A stretch of DNA of 39,810 nucleotides from Marinoscillum sp964351885 (GTDB lineage Bacteria; Bacteroidota; Bacteroidia; Cytophagales; Cyclobacteriaceae). The position numbers were made by a program, and so were the translations under genes. Under the pieces are notes generated by a model. It worked only from the letters and a program-made list of their open reading frames with translations. It did no database searches and was not told where the DNA came from. Location of the stretch: positions 1 through 39,810 of the forward strand of contig CAYGPP010000022.1 in the NCBI GenBank assembly GCA_964351885.1. Reading direction: 5' to 3'. This document shows, piece by piece, positions 31,002 through 38,813 of the stretch (within the stretch, counting starts at the first letter, position 1; each line of letters begins with the position of its first letter).

Positions 31002-33866
31002 ATGAATATTCCCAAAGAAATGATAACCAAATTGACGATAGTATCTTTCCTATCTGGTATCGTTCTATTTTCTGCTTTTTATATCAAGGGTTATGATTCG
31101 AGCATTGACTGGAATGTAACTACCACGGCAGAATCCGAGGTATTCTTTACTCAGCCATTCAAAAAAGGGCCGTTCGAATTCAGCTTTAGTAGTAAGAAGT
31201 ACGGCTTAATCGAAACCTTTTCGGCAGGGCCTGTTGTACGAAACTACGAGACTGATAGGGCTTTGATTATGTTCATTCTTTTGGGAATTTCGCTACTCAT
31301 AGCCGCAGCTACCCGATTACCAAGAACTTGGTTTATCGGTACTATGGGTCTCTTTATCTTCTTCATCATCAACCTGCATTTACCCGAAGTAGGTATTTTC
31401 GGATTTGGTGCTCGGTCGACTATACCAATAATTATTTTACTACTCGCATATGTACTTCCTGCATATCTATTCCATGCTTTTTACAGTCAAGTTGCATTAG
31501 GTTGGCGGTGGTTGACCATAATAGGAATAACCGCATCTCTTATTTTGGTTTCTGGAGTTGAAGCGATCCAACTTCAGGAACAATTTATAGCAGGTAGCTA
31601 CTTCGGATTGATTGTCTTGTCCCTCATTTTCCTCTTGATCATCGCAGAGGAGAACGTTTTTGGCATATTATTTCTCATCACGCAGACCAGAGGAGGTAAG
31701 AATAACCACCTCCACTTCTCTTTCTTCTCTTTTGTATATTTCGGTGTGCTCATCGCTTATTATGGTAATAAAGCAGCATTTTGGGATATTGACATCAGTT
31801 TCTTTAACCCGTACGTCTTGCTTGTCCTGAGTAGTTTAGTCGCACTTTGGAGTTTGAAATACAAGCAAAATTTGATGAGCCTAAACCTCAAGATGAAAGT
31901 ACTCAACTACCTATTCATCGGATTAGGAATGGTTGTATTAGGGTTCTTAGCATTAGCCATGTCACGAGGAAATGATCCAGTGTATGAAGGCTTGCATTAT
32001 TTCATCGTATATACACATGTAGCATTCGGTATTATGTTTTTTCTCTACCTTATTTGGAATTTCGCAGGACCATTGGGTGACGGGCTTCAGGTTTACAAGA
32101 TTGCATATCGCGAACAGAATTTTCCTTACATCAGTGCAAAATTAGCCGGATTGGCTGCTGTTGCGGGTATGTTCTTCCTCTCCAACAAAGAGCCCTTCTT
32201 GCTTTTTCAGGCTGGAAATTATAATTACCTCGGAGCTCAAGCGATGAGCTCAGGTAACAATCTACTGGCTCAGGAGTATTTTAGAGAAGGAAGTATTTTT
32301 GGGTATGACAATCACTTCTCCAACTATCAATTGGGATATAGTGCGCTACAAGGAGGGGACATCAAAGAGGCAAACTACAGATTCAAAAAAGCAACTCAGC
32401 GCTATCCATCACCTCAAGCTTTCGTAAACCATGCAGGCACACATGCGATGATGAGTGAAACAACCCCCGCGATTGTAACACTCAAAAATGGGCTGAGAGA
32501 CTTTCCAAATCAAAATCAACTGCTGAACAACTTAGGCTTAACCTTTGCCGACTTAGGTCAAAAATCAGAGGCGCTATCCTATTTCGGCAAAGCGGACCCA
32601 AGCGGCCAATGGACCAATGCCGCTTTAGTCAATTATTGGAAAGTCAACAATACCCAAGAAAATGCACCTCAGGATTTCCAAGAGGGGAACCTAGCCGTTA
32701 AAACCAATATTCTTAACAACCTAATATTGTCCGCTCCGAGCACTCAACTACCTTTTGACAGCACATGGCTTTATCCTTCTTATACTTTGCATAGGTTGGC
32801 ATTTTTGATCAATGGGGCGCTCTATTACGACAATCCTGCCTTGCCCTACCACCTTAACAATAGCCTTTCTGGACAACTAGATGAAGGAATGTATTATGAT
32901 GCTAAAAATGCCATAATTCTTGGAAACTACAAAAATGGCAACATCAATGCCGCATTAACACTATCGGATTTTCTGATCTCAGAAGTAAGCGCTCAAATAC
33001 AAGGGAAATTCTATAACCAAATGGGGCTTTTAGCATTTTCGCAGCATGCACCAGTACTCGCAATGGGTTTCTTTGAGCAGGCAATTGATCACGGATCATC
33101 AGATGCCCGAATCAATAAAGCAGCCTGTCTATTAGAATTGGCTCAATTTGAAAATGCCCTAAAATGGTCAGAATATTTGATCACCATTGACTCTTCAATG
33201 AGTCCTTTGAAATATGATATCCTGAGGATCTCGTCAGAAGGAGAAATGACAACTGATCAATTACTCTTTAACATCTACTACAATTACAGTGTTTACTCTT
33301 CGGCCGAACTCAATAGTGCTTTGGCCAAAGCTGATCAGCGGTTTGCGCAATCTCTCTGGGCCAAAATAGCCAGCGAGCAAATGAAAGATAATAAATGGGA
33401 TGCACTGAAAAACTATAGAGCAGTATTCAACGCCTTTCTGGAGAAAAGTGCTTTTGAGGAGCCAGACCTTCTATTGGCTCTCTCCGAAAATGAACCGATC
33501 ACAGGAAGTCATCCACTTGCAGAAGCACTTCAATTAACGGATCAAATTGAACAGGCTAATAGTTTGGTAACAATCGCAGGACAAAATGCTCTGAACGAAC
33601 CGCTCGTTCTGGCCATCTCTGACAAGCTAAAATCACTGGACCCGTCATTAAACTATAGCGTACTAATAGATGCTATCAACATCAACAGAACTAGTGTAGC
33701 TTTACACAAAGCTTACGTCATGGCAGCTTTGGATTTAGGTCTAGAAGAATATGCTAAAAACGTACTTGATAAAATAACAACACTAACAACTCAAAAAGAT
33801 TATCAGCAATTTCAATCTGTCTATCTCAACAAAGTAGCAGAATTGGATAGCTCGACTGACTGGTAG
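31002..33866 (+). CDS. Large membrane protein with C-terminal TPR repeats
   Basis: This 954-residue protein is of unknown function. The first ~395 residues hold about ten membrane helices, beginning with 'TIVSFLSGIVLFSAFYI', then an extracytoplasmic stretch, then clustered helices such as 'ALIMFILLGISLLIAAAT' and 'IPIIILLLAYVLPAYLFHAF'. From about residue 410 the sequence is helical with TPR-like repeats: 'AQEYFREGSIFGYDNHFSNY', 'ALQGGDIKEANYRFKKATQR', 'NNLGLTFADLGQKSEALSYF' and 'MGLLAFSQHAPVLAMGFFEQ'. The layout resembles membrane-embedded TPR scaffolds seen in Bacteroidota, possibly in envelope assembly or gliding, but no family name is certain. It is followed by a terminator-like hairpin directly before hutH. 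Confidence 0.75.
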   Translation: MNIPKEMITKLTIVSFLSGIVLFSAFYIKGYDSSIDWNVTTTAESEVFFTQPFKKGPFEFSFSSKKYGLIETFSAGPVVRNYETDRALIMFILLGISLLIAAATRLPRTWFIGTMGLFIFFIINLHLPEVGIFGFGARSTIPIIILLLAYVLPAYLFHAFYSQVALGWRWLTIIGITASLILVSGVEAIQLQEQFIAGSYFGLIVLSLIFLLIIAEENVFGILFLITQTRGGKNNHLHFSFFSFVYFGVLIAYYGNKAAFWDIDISFFNPYVLLVLSSLVALWSLKYKQNLMSLNLKMKVLNYLFIGLGMVVLGFLALAMSRGNDPVYEGLHYFIVYTHVAFGIMFFLYLIWNFAGPLGDGLQVYKIAYREQNFPYISAKLAGLAAVAGMFFLSNKEPFLLFQAGNYNYLGAQAMSSGNNLLAQEYFREGSIFGYDNHFSNYQLGYSALQGGDIKEANYRFKKATQRYPSPQAFVNHAGTHAMMSETTPAIVTLKNGLRDFPNQNQLLNNLGLTFADLGQKSEALSYFGKADPSGQWTNAALVNYWKVNNTQENAPQDFQEGNLAVKTNILNNLILSAPSTQLPFDSTWLYPSYTLHRLAFLINGALYYDNPALPYHLNNSLSGQLDEGMYYDAKNAIILGNYKNGNINAALTLSDFLISEVSAQIQGKFYNQMGLLAFSQHAPVLAMGFFEQAIDHGSSDARINKAACLLELAQFENALKWSEYLITIDSSMSPLKYDILRISSEGEMTTDQLLFNIYYNYSVYSSAELNSALAKADQRFAQSLWAKIASEQMKDNKWDALKNYRAVFNAFLEKSAFEEPDLLLALSENEPITGSHPLAEALQLTDQIEQANSLVTIAGQNALNEPLVLAISDKLKSLDPSLNYSVLIDAININRTSVALHKAYVMAALDLGLEEYAKNVLDKITTLTTQKDYQQFQSVYLNKVAELDSSTDW

Positions 33867-33880
33867 TCCATTTTTTAACC

Positions 33881-33903
33881 TGCGGAAATCCGCATTATTT
33901 TTT
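33881..33903 (+). terminator. Terminator-like hairpin immediately before hutH
   Basis: TGCGG (33881-33885) pairs with CCGCA (33890-33894), followed by TTATTTTTT. It begins 14 bases after the TPR-gene stop and ends 6 bases before the hutH ATG. It may be a plain terminator with an unseen hutH promoter further upstream, or an attenuator in the hut leader. Confidence 0.6.
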
Positions 33904-33909
33904 ACGGAA

Positions 33910-35481
33910 ATGAATCACCCTTTTCATCTCGGTAAAGATGTCCTTACACCAAGCACAGCGTTAAAGATTACGTCTGGAGAAATCTCCTGTGTATTTGCAA
34001 GCGACACTCTTGAAAGAATCAAAAAAAGCCATGCTGACGTAGCAGAGATAGCCAACGGTGACGAAGTAGTCTATGGGATCAACACTGGTTTCGGGCCGCT
34101 TTGCACCACGATAATATCCAAAGCTGAAACACGAAAACTTCAGGAAAACATCCTTAGAAGTCACAGTGTCGGTGTTGGGAAATATGTTCCCATCCAAATC
34201 TCTCGGCTTATGTTGGTGTCCAAGCTTCACTCATTGAGTTTTGGCTATTCGGGGATCTCCCCAGAGACCTTGGATCGCATCCTTTGGTTTCTGGAAAAAG
34301 AGATATCCCCAATGGTCCCGCGGCAAGGTTCGGTTGGAGCTTCAGGTGATTTGGCTCCTTTGGCTCATCTTTTTTTGCCATTGATAGGGCTTGGAAAGGT
34401 CTCTTATAAAAATGAGATAATGGATACATCGGAAGTCTATTCGAAGTTTGGAATAGCACCAATTTCCCTAGGTCCGAAGGAAGGGCTGGCGCTAATCAAT
34501 GGAACACAATTCATTTTGGCCTATGCAATACGTGGATTGGCGAGACTTCATAATTGCCTAGAAGTAGCTGATATTATAGGTGCCATGTCGCTTGAGAGTG
34601 TACTCGGTTCATCATCTCCCTTTCGGGAAAAACTCCATGCGCTTAGACCATTCCAAGGCTCAATACATGTAGCACATCGCCTACGTAAAATGCTCTACCA
34701 ATCTGAAATGGTGGAGTCTCATCAGAACTGTGGAAGAGTGCAGGATCCATATTCAATAAGGTGTATGCCTCAAGTACATGGCTCCTCTAGAAACGCCTGG
34801 CTGCACCTCAAGGAATTGGTGCAAATAGAACTCAATAGCGTAACGGATAATCCAATCATATTTAGCGCAAGTGATACCATCAGTGGGGGAAACTTTCATG
34901 GCCAGCCTCTAGCCATGGTTCTGGATTATGCCACCCTTGCCGCTTCCGAACTGGGCAATATCTCTGACAGGCGAACTTATCTTCTATTAGGGGGAGATAT
35001 CGAAGGACTCCCCAAGTTGCTAATGAAAAATACTGGTATCAATTCAGGATTTATGATTCCACAATACACATCGGCAGCCTTGGCAAGTGAAAATAAATCG
35101 CTCTGTTTTCCAGCGAGTGCAGACAGTATACCCACCTCTCTCGGACAAGAAGACCATGTGAGTATGGGGTCGATCAGCGGACGGAAGCTGAATCAAGTAA
35201 TAGATAATCTAGAAAATATTTTTGCAGTCGAGTTGATATGCGCCGCACAGGCTTTTGACTATCGTAAGCCTATGAAATCCAGTAAAATATTAGATGCATG
35301 CCATGAAGTAATACGTGGACAAATAGATCATGCCGAAGAGGATCGAGTATTTGCTGATGATATCCTCAAAGCGCATCAATTGGTAGTGGATCAATCACTG
35401 ATCACCACCGCATTCGAAACGGCATCAGACAACAACATTAACCTAAAAGGAGATCTTTATGGACTATTCTCAATTTCTTAA
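33910..35481 (+). CDS. hutH: Histidine ammonia-lyase
   Basis: HutH removes ammonia from histidine to give urocanate, the first step of histidine catabolism. The 523-residue protein has the self-formed MIO cofactor triad Ala144-Ser145-Gly146 in 'GSVGASGDLAPLAHLFL', the N-terminal Tyr loop 'VYGINTGFGPL', 'SHSVGVGKY' (the Ser-His pair at the selectivity position favours histidine over tyrosine or phenylalanine), 'ALINGTQFILAYA', 'SVTDNPIIF', 'GNFHGQPLAM', and 'QEDHVSMGSISGRKL'. Length is typical. The ATG lies 6 bases after a terminator-like hairpin. Its 3' end overlaps hutU by 23 bases. Confidence 0.95.
   Translation: MNHPFHLGKDVLTPSTALKITSGEISCVFASDTLERIKKSHADVAEIANGDEVVYGINTGFGPLCTTIISKAETRKLQENILRSHSVGVGKYVPIQISRLMLVSKLHSLSFGYSGISPETLDRILWFLEKEISPMVPRQGSVGASGDLAPLAHLFLPLIGLGKVSYKNEIMDTSEVYSKFGIAPISLGPKEGLALINGTQFILAYAIRGLARLHNCLEVADIIGAMSLESVLGSSSPFREKLHALRPFQGSIHVAHRLRKMLYQSEMVESHQNCGRVQDPYSIRCMPQVHGSSRNAWLHLKELVQIELNSVTDNPIIFSASDTISGGNFHGQPLAMVLDYATLAASELGNISDRRTYLLLGGDIEGLPKLLMKNTGINSGFMIPQYTSAALASENKSLCFPASADSIPTSLGQEDHVSMGSISGRKLNQVIDNLENIFAVELICAAQAFDYRKPMKSSKILDACHEVIRGQIDHAEEDRVFADDILKAHQLVVDQSLITTAFETASDNNINLKGDLYGLFSIS
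35446..35453 (+). promoter_or_regulatory. Shine-Dalgarno sequence of hutU inside hutH
   Basis: AAAGGAGA lies 5 bases before the hutU ATG. Strong Shine-Dalgarno sequences are uncommon in this phylum, and this one supports the ATG at 35459 and independent re-initiation within the 23-base overlap with hutH. Confidence 0.6.
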
Positions 35482-37129
35482 AACCTACGCCAATCACCCA
35501 ATTTATAAAGCCCCGACTGGTTCTACGCTCCACACCAAATCATGGCAAACAGAAGCTCCATTGCGGATGCTCTTGAATAACCTAGATGCAGAGGTGGCTG
35601 AAGATCCAGCCAATTTTATTGTCTATGGAGGCACAGGTCAAGCTGTTAGAAATCGTGAATCTCTTGAAAAGATTATCAAGATTTTGATGGAGATGGAGAA
35701 TGATCAAAGCCTCCTCGTACAATCCGGGAAGCCTGTGGGGATCGTGAGAACTCATGAGGAAGCTCCGCGCGTATTGATTGCTAATTCCAATCTTGTGCCT
35801 GCTTGGGCTAACTGGGAGCACTTTGAGGATTTAAAATCCAAAGGACTCATGATGTATGGCCAGATGACTGCTGGAAGCTGGATTTATATTGGTTCGCAGG
35901 GAATACTTCAAGGCACCTATGAAACCTTTGCTGAATGTGCAAAACAGCATTTCGGTGGGAGTATGAAGCACAAACTGTTGGTGACAGGTGGTCTTGGTGG
36001 AATGGGTGGAGCGCAACCTCTTGCTGCTACCATGGCAGGGGCAACATTCCTCGGAGCGGATGTTGATCCCAAAAGAATCCAAAAAAGAATCGAAACGGGC
36101 TACATCGACAAAATGACCGATAGTTATAAAACGGCGAAAAATTGGGCTCTGGAAGCAAAAGAAAAAGGCGAGGCAATTTCCATTGGTTTAGTGAGTGATG
36201 CAGGAGATATGTTGGAGAAACTATTGGCCGATGGCATCATTCCTGACATACTCACAGATCAAACTTCCGCGCATGATCCAGTTCATGGATATGTTCCAAA
36301 CGGTATGACATTGAAGGAAGCAGAAACTTTGAGAAAAGTAGATGCGATAAAATATAAAGCGCTTTCATTGAGAAGTATGGCGAGGCATGTGAAACTCATG
36401 CTGGAAATGCAAACCCAAGGCGCAATCACTTTCGACTATGGCAATAACCTGAGAGCGTTTGCACTACAGGGCGGAGAGAAAAATGCCTTTGACTTCAATG
36501 GCTTTGTACCGGAATACATTCGCCCACTTTTCTGTGAAGGAAAAGGGCCGTTTAGATGGGCAGCACTTTCAGGGGACCCAGAGGATATCTACACAACTGA
36601 TCAAGCACTAGTAGAAGCATTTCCCGAAAATACGCATCTCCATAATTGGCTCACTCAGGCAAGAGAGAAAATCTCCTTTCAAGGATTACCATGTAGAATC
36701 TGCTGGTTGGGCATGGGAGAAAGAGAGAAAGCAGGATTGATCTTTAATAATTTGGTAAAAACTGGAAAAGTCAAAGCTCCAATAGCCATCGGTCGAGACC
36801 ACTTAGACTGTGGCTCTGTAGCCAGCCCCAACAGAGAAACAGAAGCAATGAAAGATGGCTCTGATGCTGTATCTGACTGGCCCCTCCTCAACTTACTCTC
36901 AAATGCCTCTGGAGGTGCGACTTGGGTTTCATTCCATCATGGTGGTGGTGTAGGGATGGGCTATTCCCAGCATGCAGGGATGGTCGTATTAGCAGACGGA
37001 ACCGAACGGGCAGAAAAGTGCTTGAAACGTGTGCTTCACAATGACCCAGCTATGGGCGTGTTTAGACATCATGATGCTGGTTATGATCAAGCGACTAAAG
37101 TTGGGGAAGACTTTGGGTTGATAATCTAA
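35459..37129 (+). CDS. hutU: Urocanate hydratase
   Basis: HutU hydrates urocanate to imidazolonepropionate, the second step of histidine breakdown, using NAD+ as an electrophile. The 556-residue protein has the NAD-binding 'VTGGLGGMGGAQPLAATMAG', 'IPDILTDQTSAHDPVHGYVP', 'YGNNLRAFALQGG', the region 'FCEGKGPFRWAALSGDPEDI', 'RDHLDCGSVASPNRETEAMK' containing the catalytic Cys neighbourhood, and 'FHHGGGVGMGYSQHAGMVVL'. Length is standard. It overlaps hutH by 23 bases. hutI and hutG or ftcD, needed to complete the pathway, are not found downstream; the next genes are on the other strand and of a different kind. Confidence 0.97.
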   Translation: MDYSQFLKTYANHPIYKAPTGSTLHTKSWQTEAPLRMLLNNLDAEVAEDPANFIVYGGTGQAVRNRESLEKIIKILMEMENDQSLLVQSGKPVGIVRTHEEAPRVLIANSNLVPAWANWEHFEDLKSKGLMMYGQMTAGSWIYIGSQGILQGTYETFAECAKQHFGGSMKHKLLVTGGLGGMGGAQPLAATMAGATFLGADVDPKRIQKRIETGYIDKMTDSYKTAKNWALEAKEKGEAISIGLVSDAGDMLEKLLADGIIPDILTDQTSAHDPVHGYVPNGMTLKEAETLRKVDAIKYKALSLRSMARHVKLMLEMQTQGAITFDYGNNLRAFALQGGEKNAFDFNGFVPEYIRPLFCEGKGPFRWAALSGDPEDIYTTDQALVEAFPENTHLHNWLTQAREKISFQGLPCRICWLGMGEREKAGLIFNNLVKTGKVKAPIAIGRDHLDCGSVASPNRETEAMKDGSDAVSDWPLLNLLSNASGGATWVSFHHGGGVGMGYSQHAGMVVLADGTERAEKCLKRVLHNDPAMGVFRHHDAGYDQATKVGEDFGLII

Positions 37130-37209
37130 GACGAAAGTACTTTTGGTATAGGATCATTGAAGACTAATATTATTCTGGCACAAGCGAGGGAACTCTCTTG
37201 ATTATTATG

Positions 37210-37236
37210 GGTCGTAGGATCGCTTAACCTACGACC
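37210..37236. repeat. GC-rich inverted repeat after hutU
   Basis: GGTCGTAGG and CCTACGACC form a perfect 9-bp stem with a 9-base loop, 80 bases after the hutU stop. There is no T run on either side. It may be a hutU terminator of the non-canonical kind, or the variable stem of a degenerate attC-like site whose conserved motif follows at 37244. Confidence 0.5.
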
Positions 37237-37243
37237 TGTGGTG

Positions 37244-37256
37244 TTTGATGGCGTTT
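37244..37256 (-). repeat. Half-site of the attC-like element at the PSD gene 3' end
   Basis: TTTGATGGCGTTT differs by one base from TTTAATGGCGTTT in the full element at 38755-38813. As there, it lies directly at the 3' end of a minus-strand gene: the PSD-like stop is 7 bases away. The mirrored second half is missing, so the site is incomplete or diverged. Confidence 0.4.
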
Positions 37257-37262
37257 GGTTAC

Positions 37263-38528
37263 TTATTTAGACAAAAATCCTAGTCGTTCCCCCATCAAGA
37301 TATGTTTATACGAATTACCATCGTCTTGCATTGGAGAGTCTAAAGTGAAAGTAACGCCATCTTGAAAGATCATAATAAAATCTGATCCACCGAACGCAAA
37401 ATGTCCGAGCATATCACCTTTTTTTACCATTGTTCCCGGTGTTACATTTTCTTCAAAGTTCACTGATCCAACAGCCACCATCCCGATAGGCATTAAAGCG
37501 ACAAGTCCATATTCAGCTGTTTCCAAAATAACACATCCTCTTGTCTCAACTGATTGCCACCCCGTTTTGGCAGTAGGATTAAATGCATACCTATTGTTTT
37601 CTTGGTCCCACCAAAGTTGTCCACCTGTAGGATTGATACCTTGAATTATTCTCGCCTCTTTTATTGTTCCAGTTAGAGGAAAATGATACCTGTGATAGTC
37701 ATTGACATTCAGGAAGGAATGGGTAAATGTGCCATTCGCAAATGCGTCTTTGTACTGACTGTCATCGCCAATGAGTTTTGATATAGATTTGAGAGTAGCA
37801 GACTTTACAGGAACCCCCTCTTTTTCTATCAAGTTGGAGGTACTATCTATTGCCCATGTACCCTGCGGTTCCGAGTCTGCAAATGATACCACCACAGAAT
37901 CTAAAGCCGGACTTGCAACGGGCCGCATATTAGGAGATTTCAAGCGTCTGGCAAAGAATTGGTTGAAAGTCTTCCAGTTTGAAGGATCTTCATACCAACC
38001 ATTTTGTAGACCGAAATTAGGATCGTTTAATGCCATTTGATAATATTCTTCATTCCAGGAATCTTCAGTGTCCAAATAAGCACCCCATGATTTGCTGAAA
38101 GTGACCAACCATTTGGCAAATGGTCCATAATACTGCAATGAGTTATTAACTAATCCCTTACCCTCCAATTCTGAAAGTGGTTGATCTATTAAAAAATAGA
38201 AGGCACAGATTCCCTGGAATATATTATCAAATATTTCAGGATATTCTTCCTTTTTAACAATTGTCCAAGGCATTGCTGTTTCCGTCCATGTAACGAACTC
38301 GTAATATTCTGCAAGGTTCTGAGCGGGGTTCGTATTTCTGTCTGGGTTTATTTCTTTTGCCTTCTGCAGAGAAGATTCCAGCATTGATTTTAGAGTAGGA
38401 TCACTATCTAAAAGAGCTATTAGTGCTTTTGTGGCTTTCCCGTACTCGACTTCTTCTTTTGGAGCAGAGCACGCAAATACAAGCAAGGATATTACTAAGG
38501 AAAATATTAGGTGTTGAATTGCTTTCAT
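37263..38528 (-). CDS. Phosphatidylserine decarboxylase-like lipoprotein
   Basis: From the ATG at 38528 this encodes 421 residues: a lipoprotein signal 'FSLVISLLVFACSAPKEE' (lipobox Cys about residue 20), an N-terminal PSD-associated region ending 'TFNQFFARRLKSPNMRPVAS', and a phosphatidylserine decarboxylase-type domain. The catalytic elements look intact: 'FLNVNDYHRYHFPLTGTI' carries the conserved His, and 'GHFAFGGSDFIMIF' has the Gly-Ser self-cleavage site (about Ser381) that makes the pyruvoyl cofactor, with Asp where many relatives have Thr. Known PSDs act at the inner membrane, so lipid-anchored export is unusual and the substrate may differ. The frame stays open upstream to a TTG at 38762, but the lipobox fixes the shorter start. 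Confidence 0.85.
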   Translation of the reverse strand: MKAIQHLIFSLVISLLVFACSAPKEEVEYGKATKALIALLDSDPTLKSMLESSLQKAKEINPDRNTNPAQNLAEYYEFVTWTETAMPWTIVKKEEYPEIFDNIFQGICAFYFLIDQPLSELEGKGLVNNSLQYYGPFAKWLVTFSKSWGAYLDTEDSWNEEYYQMALNDPNFGLQNGWYEDPSNWKTFNQFFARRLKSPNMRPVASPALDSVVVSFADSEPQGTWAIDSTSNLIEKEGVPVKSATLKSISKLIGDDSQYKDAFANGTFTHSFLNVNDYHRYHFPLTGTIKEARIIQGINPTGGQLWWDQENNRYAFNPTAKTGWQSVETRGCVILETAEYGLVALMPIGMVAVGSVNFEENVTPGTMVKKGDMLGHFAFGGSDFIMIFQDGVTFTLDSPMQDDGNSYKHILMGERLGFLSK

Positions 38529-38551
38529 ATGACGAAATTGACTTGGTTTAT

Positions 38552-38583
38552 TAAAGTTAGTCAAGTAATTCAGTAAGTGCCAA
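38552..38583 (-). promoter_or_regulatory. Candidate promoter of the PSD-like gene
   Basis: On the minus strand a TTG is followed after 21 bases by TAACTTTA, one base from the TAnnTTTG consensus, about 23 bases before the PSD ATG. The TTG lies at the foot of the adjacent hairpin (38583-38606). Confidence 0.35.
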
Positions 38584-38606
38584 CGCCTCTGTATCAAGCG
38601 AGGCGT
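38583..38606. repeat. GC-rich hairpin upstream of the PSD-like gene
   Basis: ACGCCTC and GAGGCGT form a perfect 7-bp stem with a 10-base loop. There is no T run. The minus-strand frame 38529-38762 reads through it. It shares the ACGCC start with the nearby attC-like site but lacks that site's loop sequence, so its relation is uncertain. Confidence 0.5.
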
Positions 38607-38754
38607 GGGATTTGTATCACCTCTAATCCCGACATATGTTCCTTGCTCGATTGGGAAATCAGATAGTTGAAATTCCACGGAGTTTTGAGCGCTTATTGTG
38701 TCAACACCAATTGCGATCAGAAGTAAGAGGATAATTTTTTCATGTTCAATAATG

Positions 38755-38813
38755 CTACACAACGTTTTAAATTAACGCCTTTTTTAATGGCGTTTATTCT
38801 TTGTTGTGTGTAG
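38755..38813 (-). repeat. attC-like nested inverted repeat between PSD-like and hydrolase genes
   Basis: On the plus strand the outer arms are CTACACAAC (38755-38763) and GTTGTGTGTAG (38803-38813), complementary over nine pairs with a two-base bulge. The inner arms are AACGCC (38774-38779) and GGCGTT (38789-38794), with loop TTTTTTAAT. The ACACAAC / GTTGTGT ends resemble the R boxes (RYYYAAC / GTTRRRY) of integron attC sites with one mismatch each. The hydrolase gene stops inside the element. The copy at 39762-39810 shares the layout and loop. Confidence 0.5.

Larger units (their letters stand above)
38529..38762 (-). pseudogene. Short exported-protein remnant or unusual-start ORF before the PSD-like gene
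   Basis: This minus-strand frame, continuous with the PSD gene, begins at a TTG inside the attC-like element. It encodes a good signal peptide ('EKIILLLLIAIGVDTISAQ') and about 25 more residues before running through the hairpin at 38583-38606 and into the PSD start. An ATG in another frame at about 38743 reads 'MKKLSSYF' and stops; a one-base shift there would join it to 'LIAIGVDTISAQ', giving an ordinary signal peptide. It could be a decayed cassette gene truncated by the hairpin, or a leader. It is not part of the PSD protein, which has its own lipobox. Confidence 0.35.

Noticed and set aside
37263..38762. A 499-residue PSD-like protein using the full open frame
   Set aside because: The internal Met at 38528 is followed by a perfect lipoprotein signal, whereas the upstream part starts at TTG in a hairpin element and carries its own separate signal peptide.
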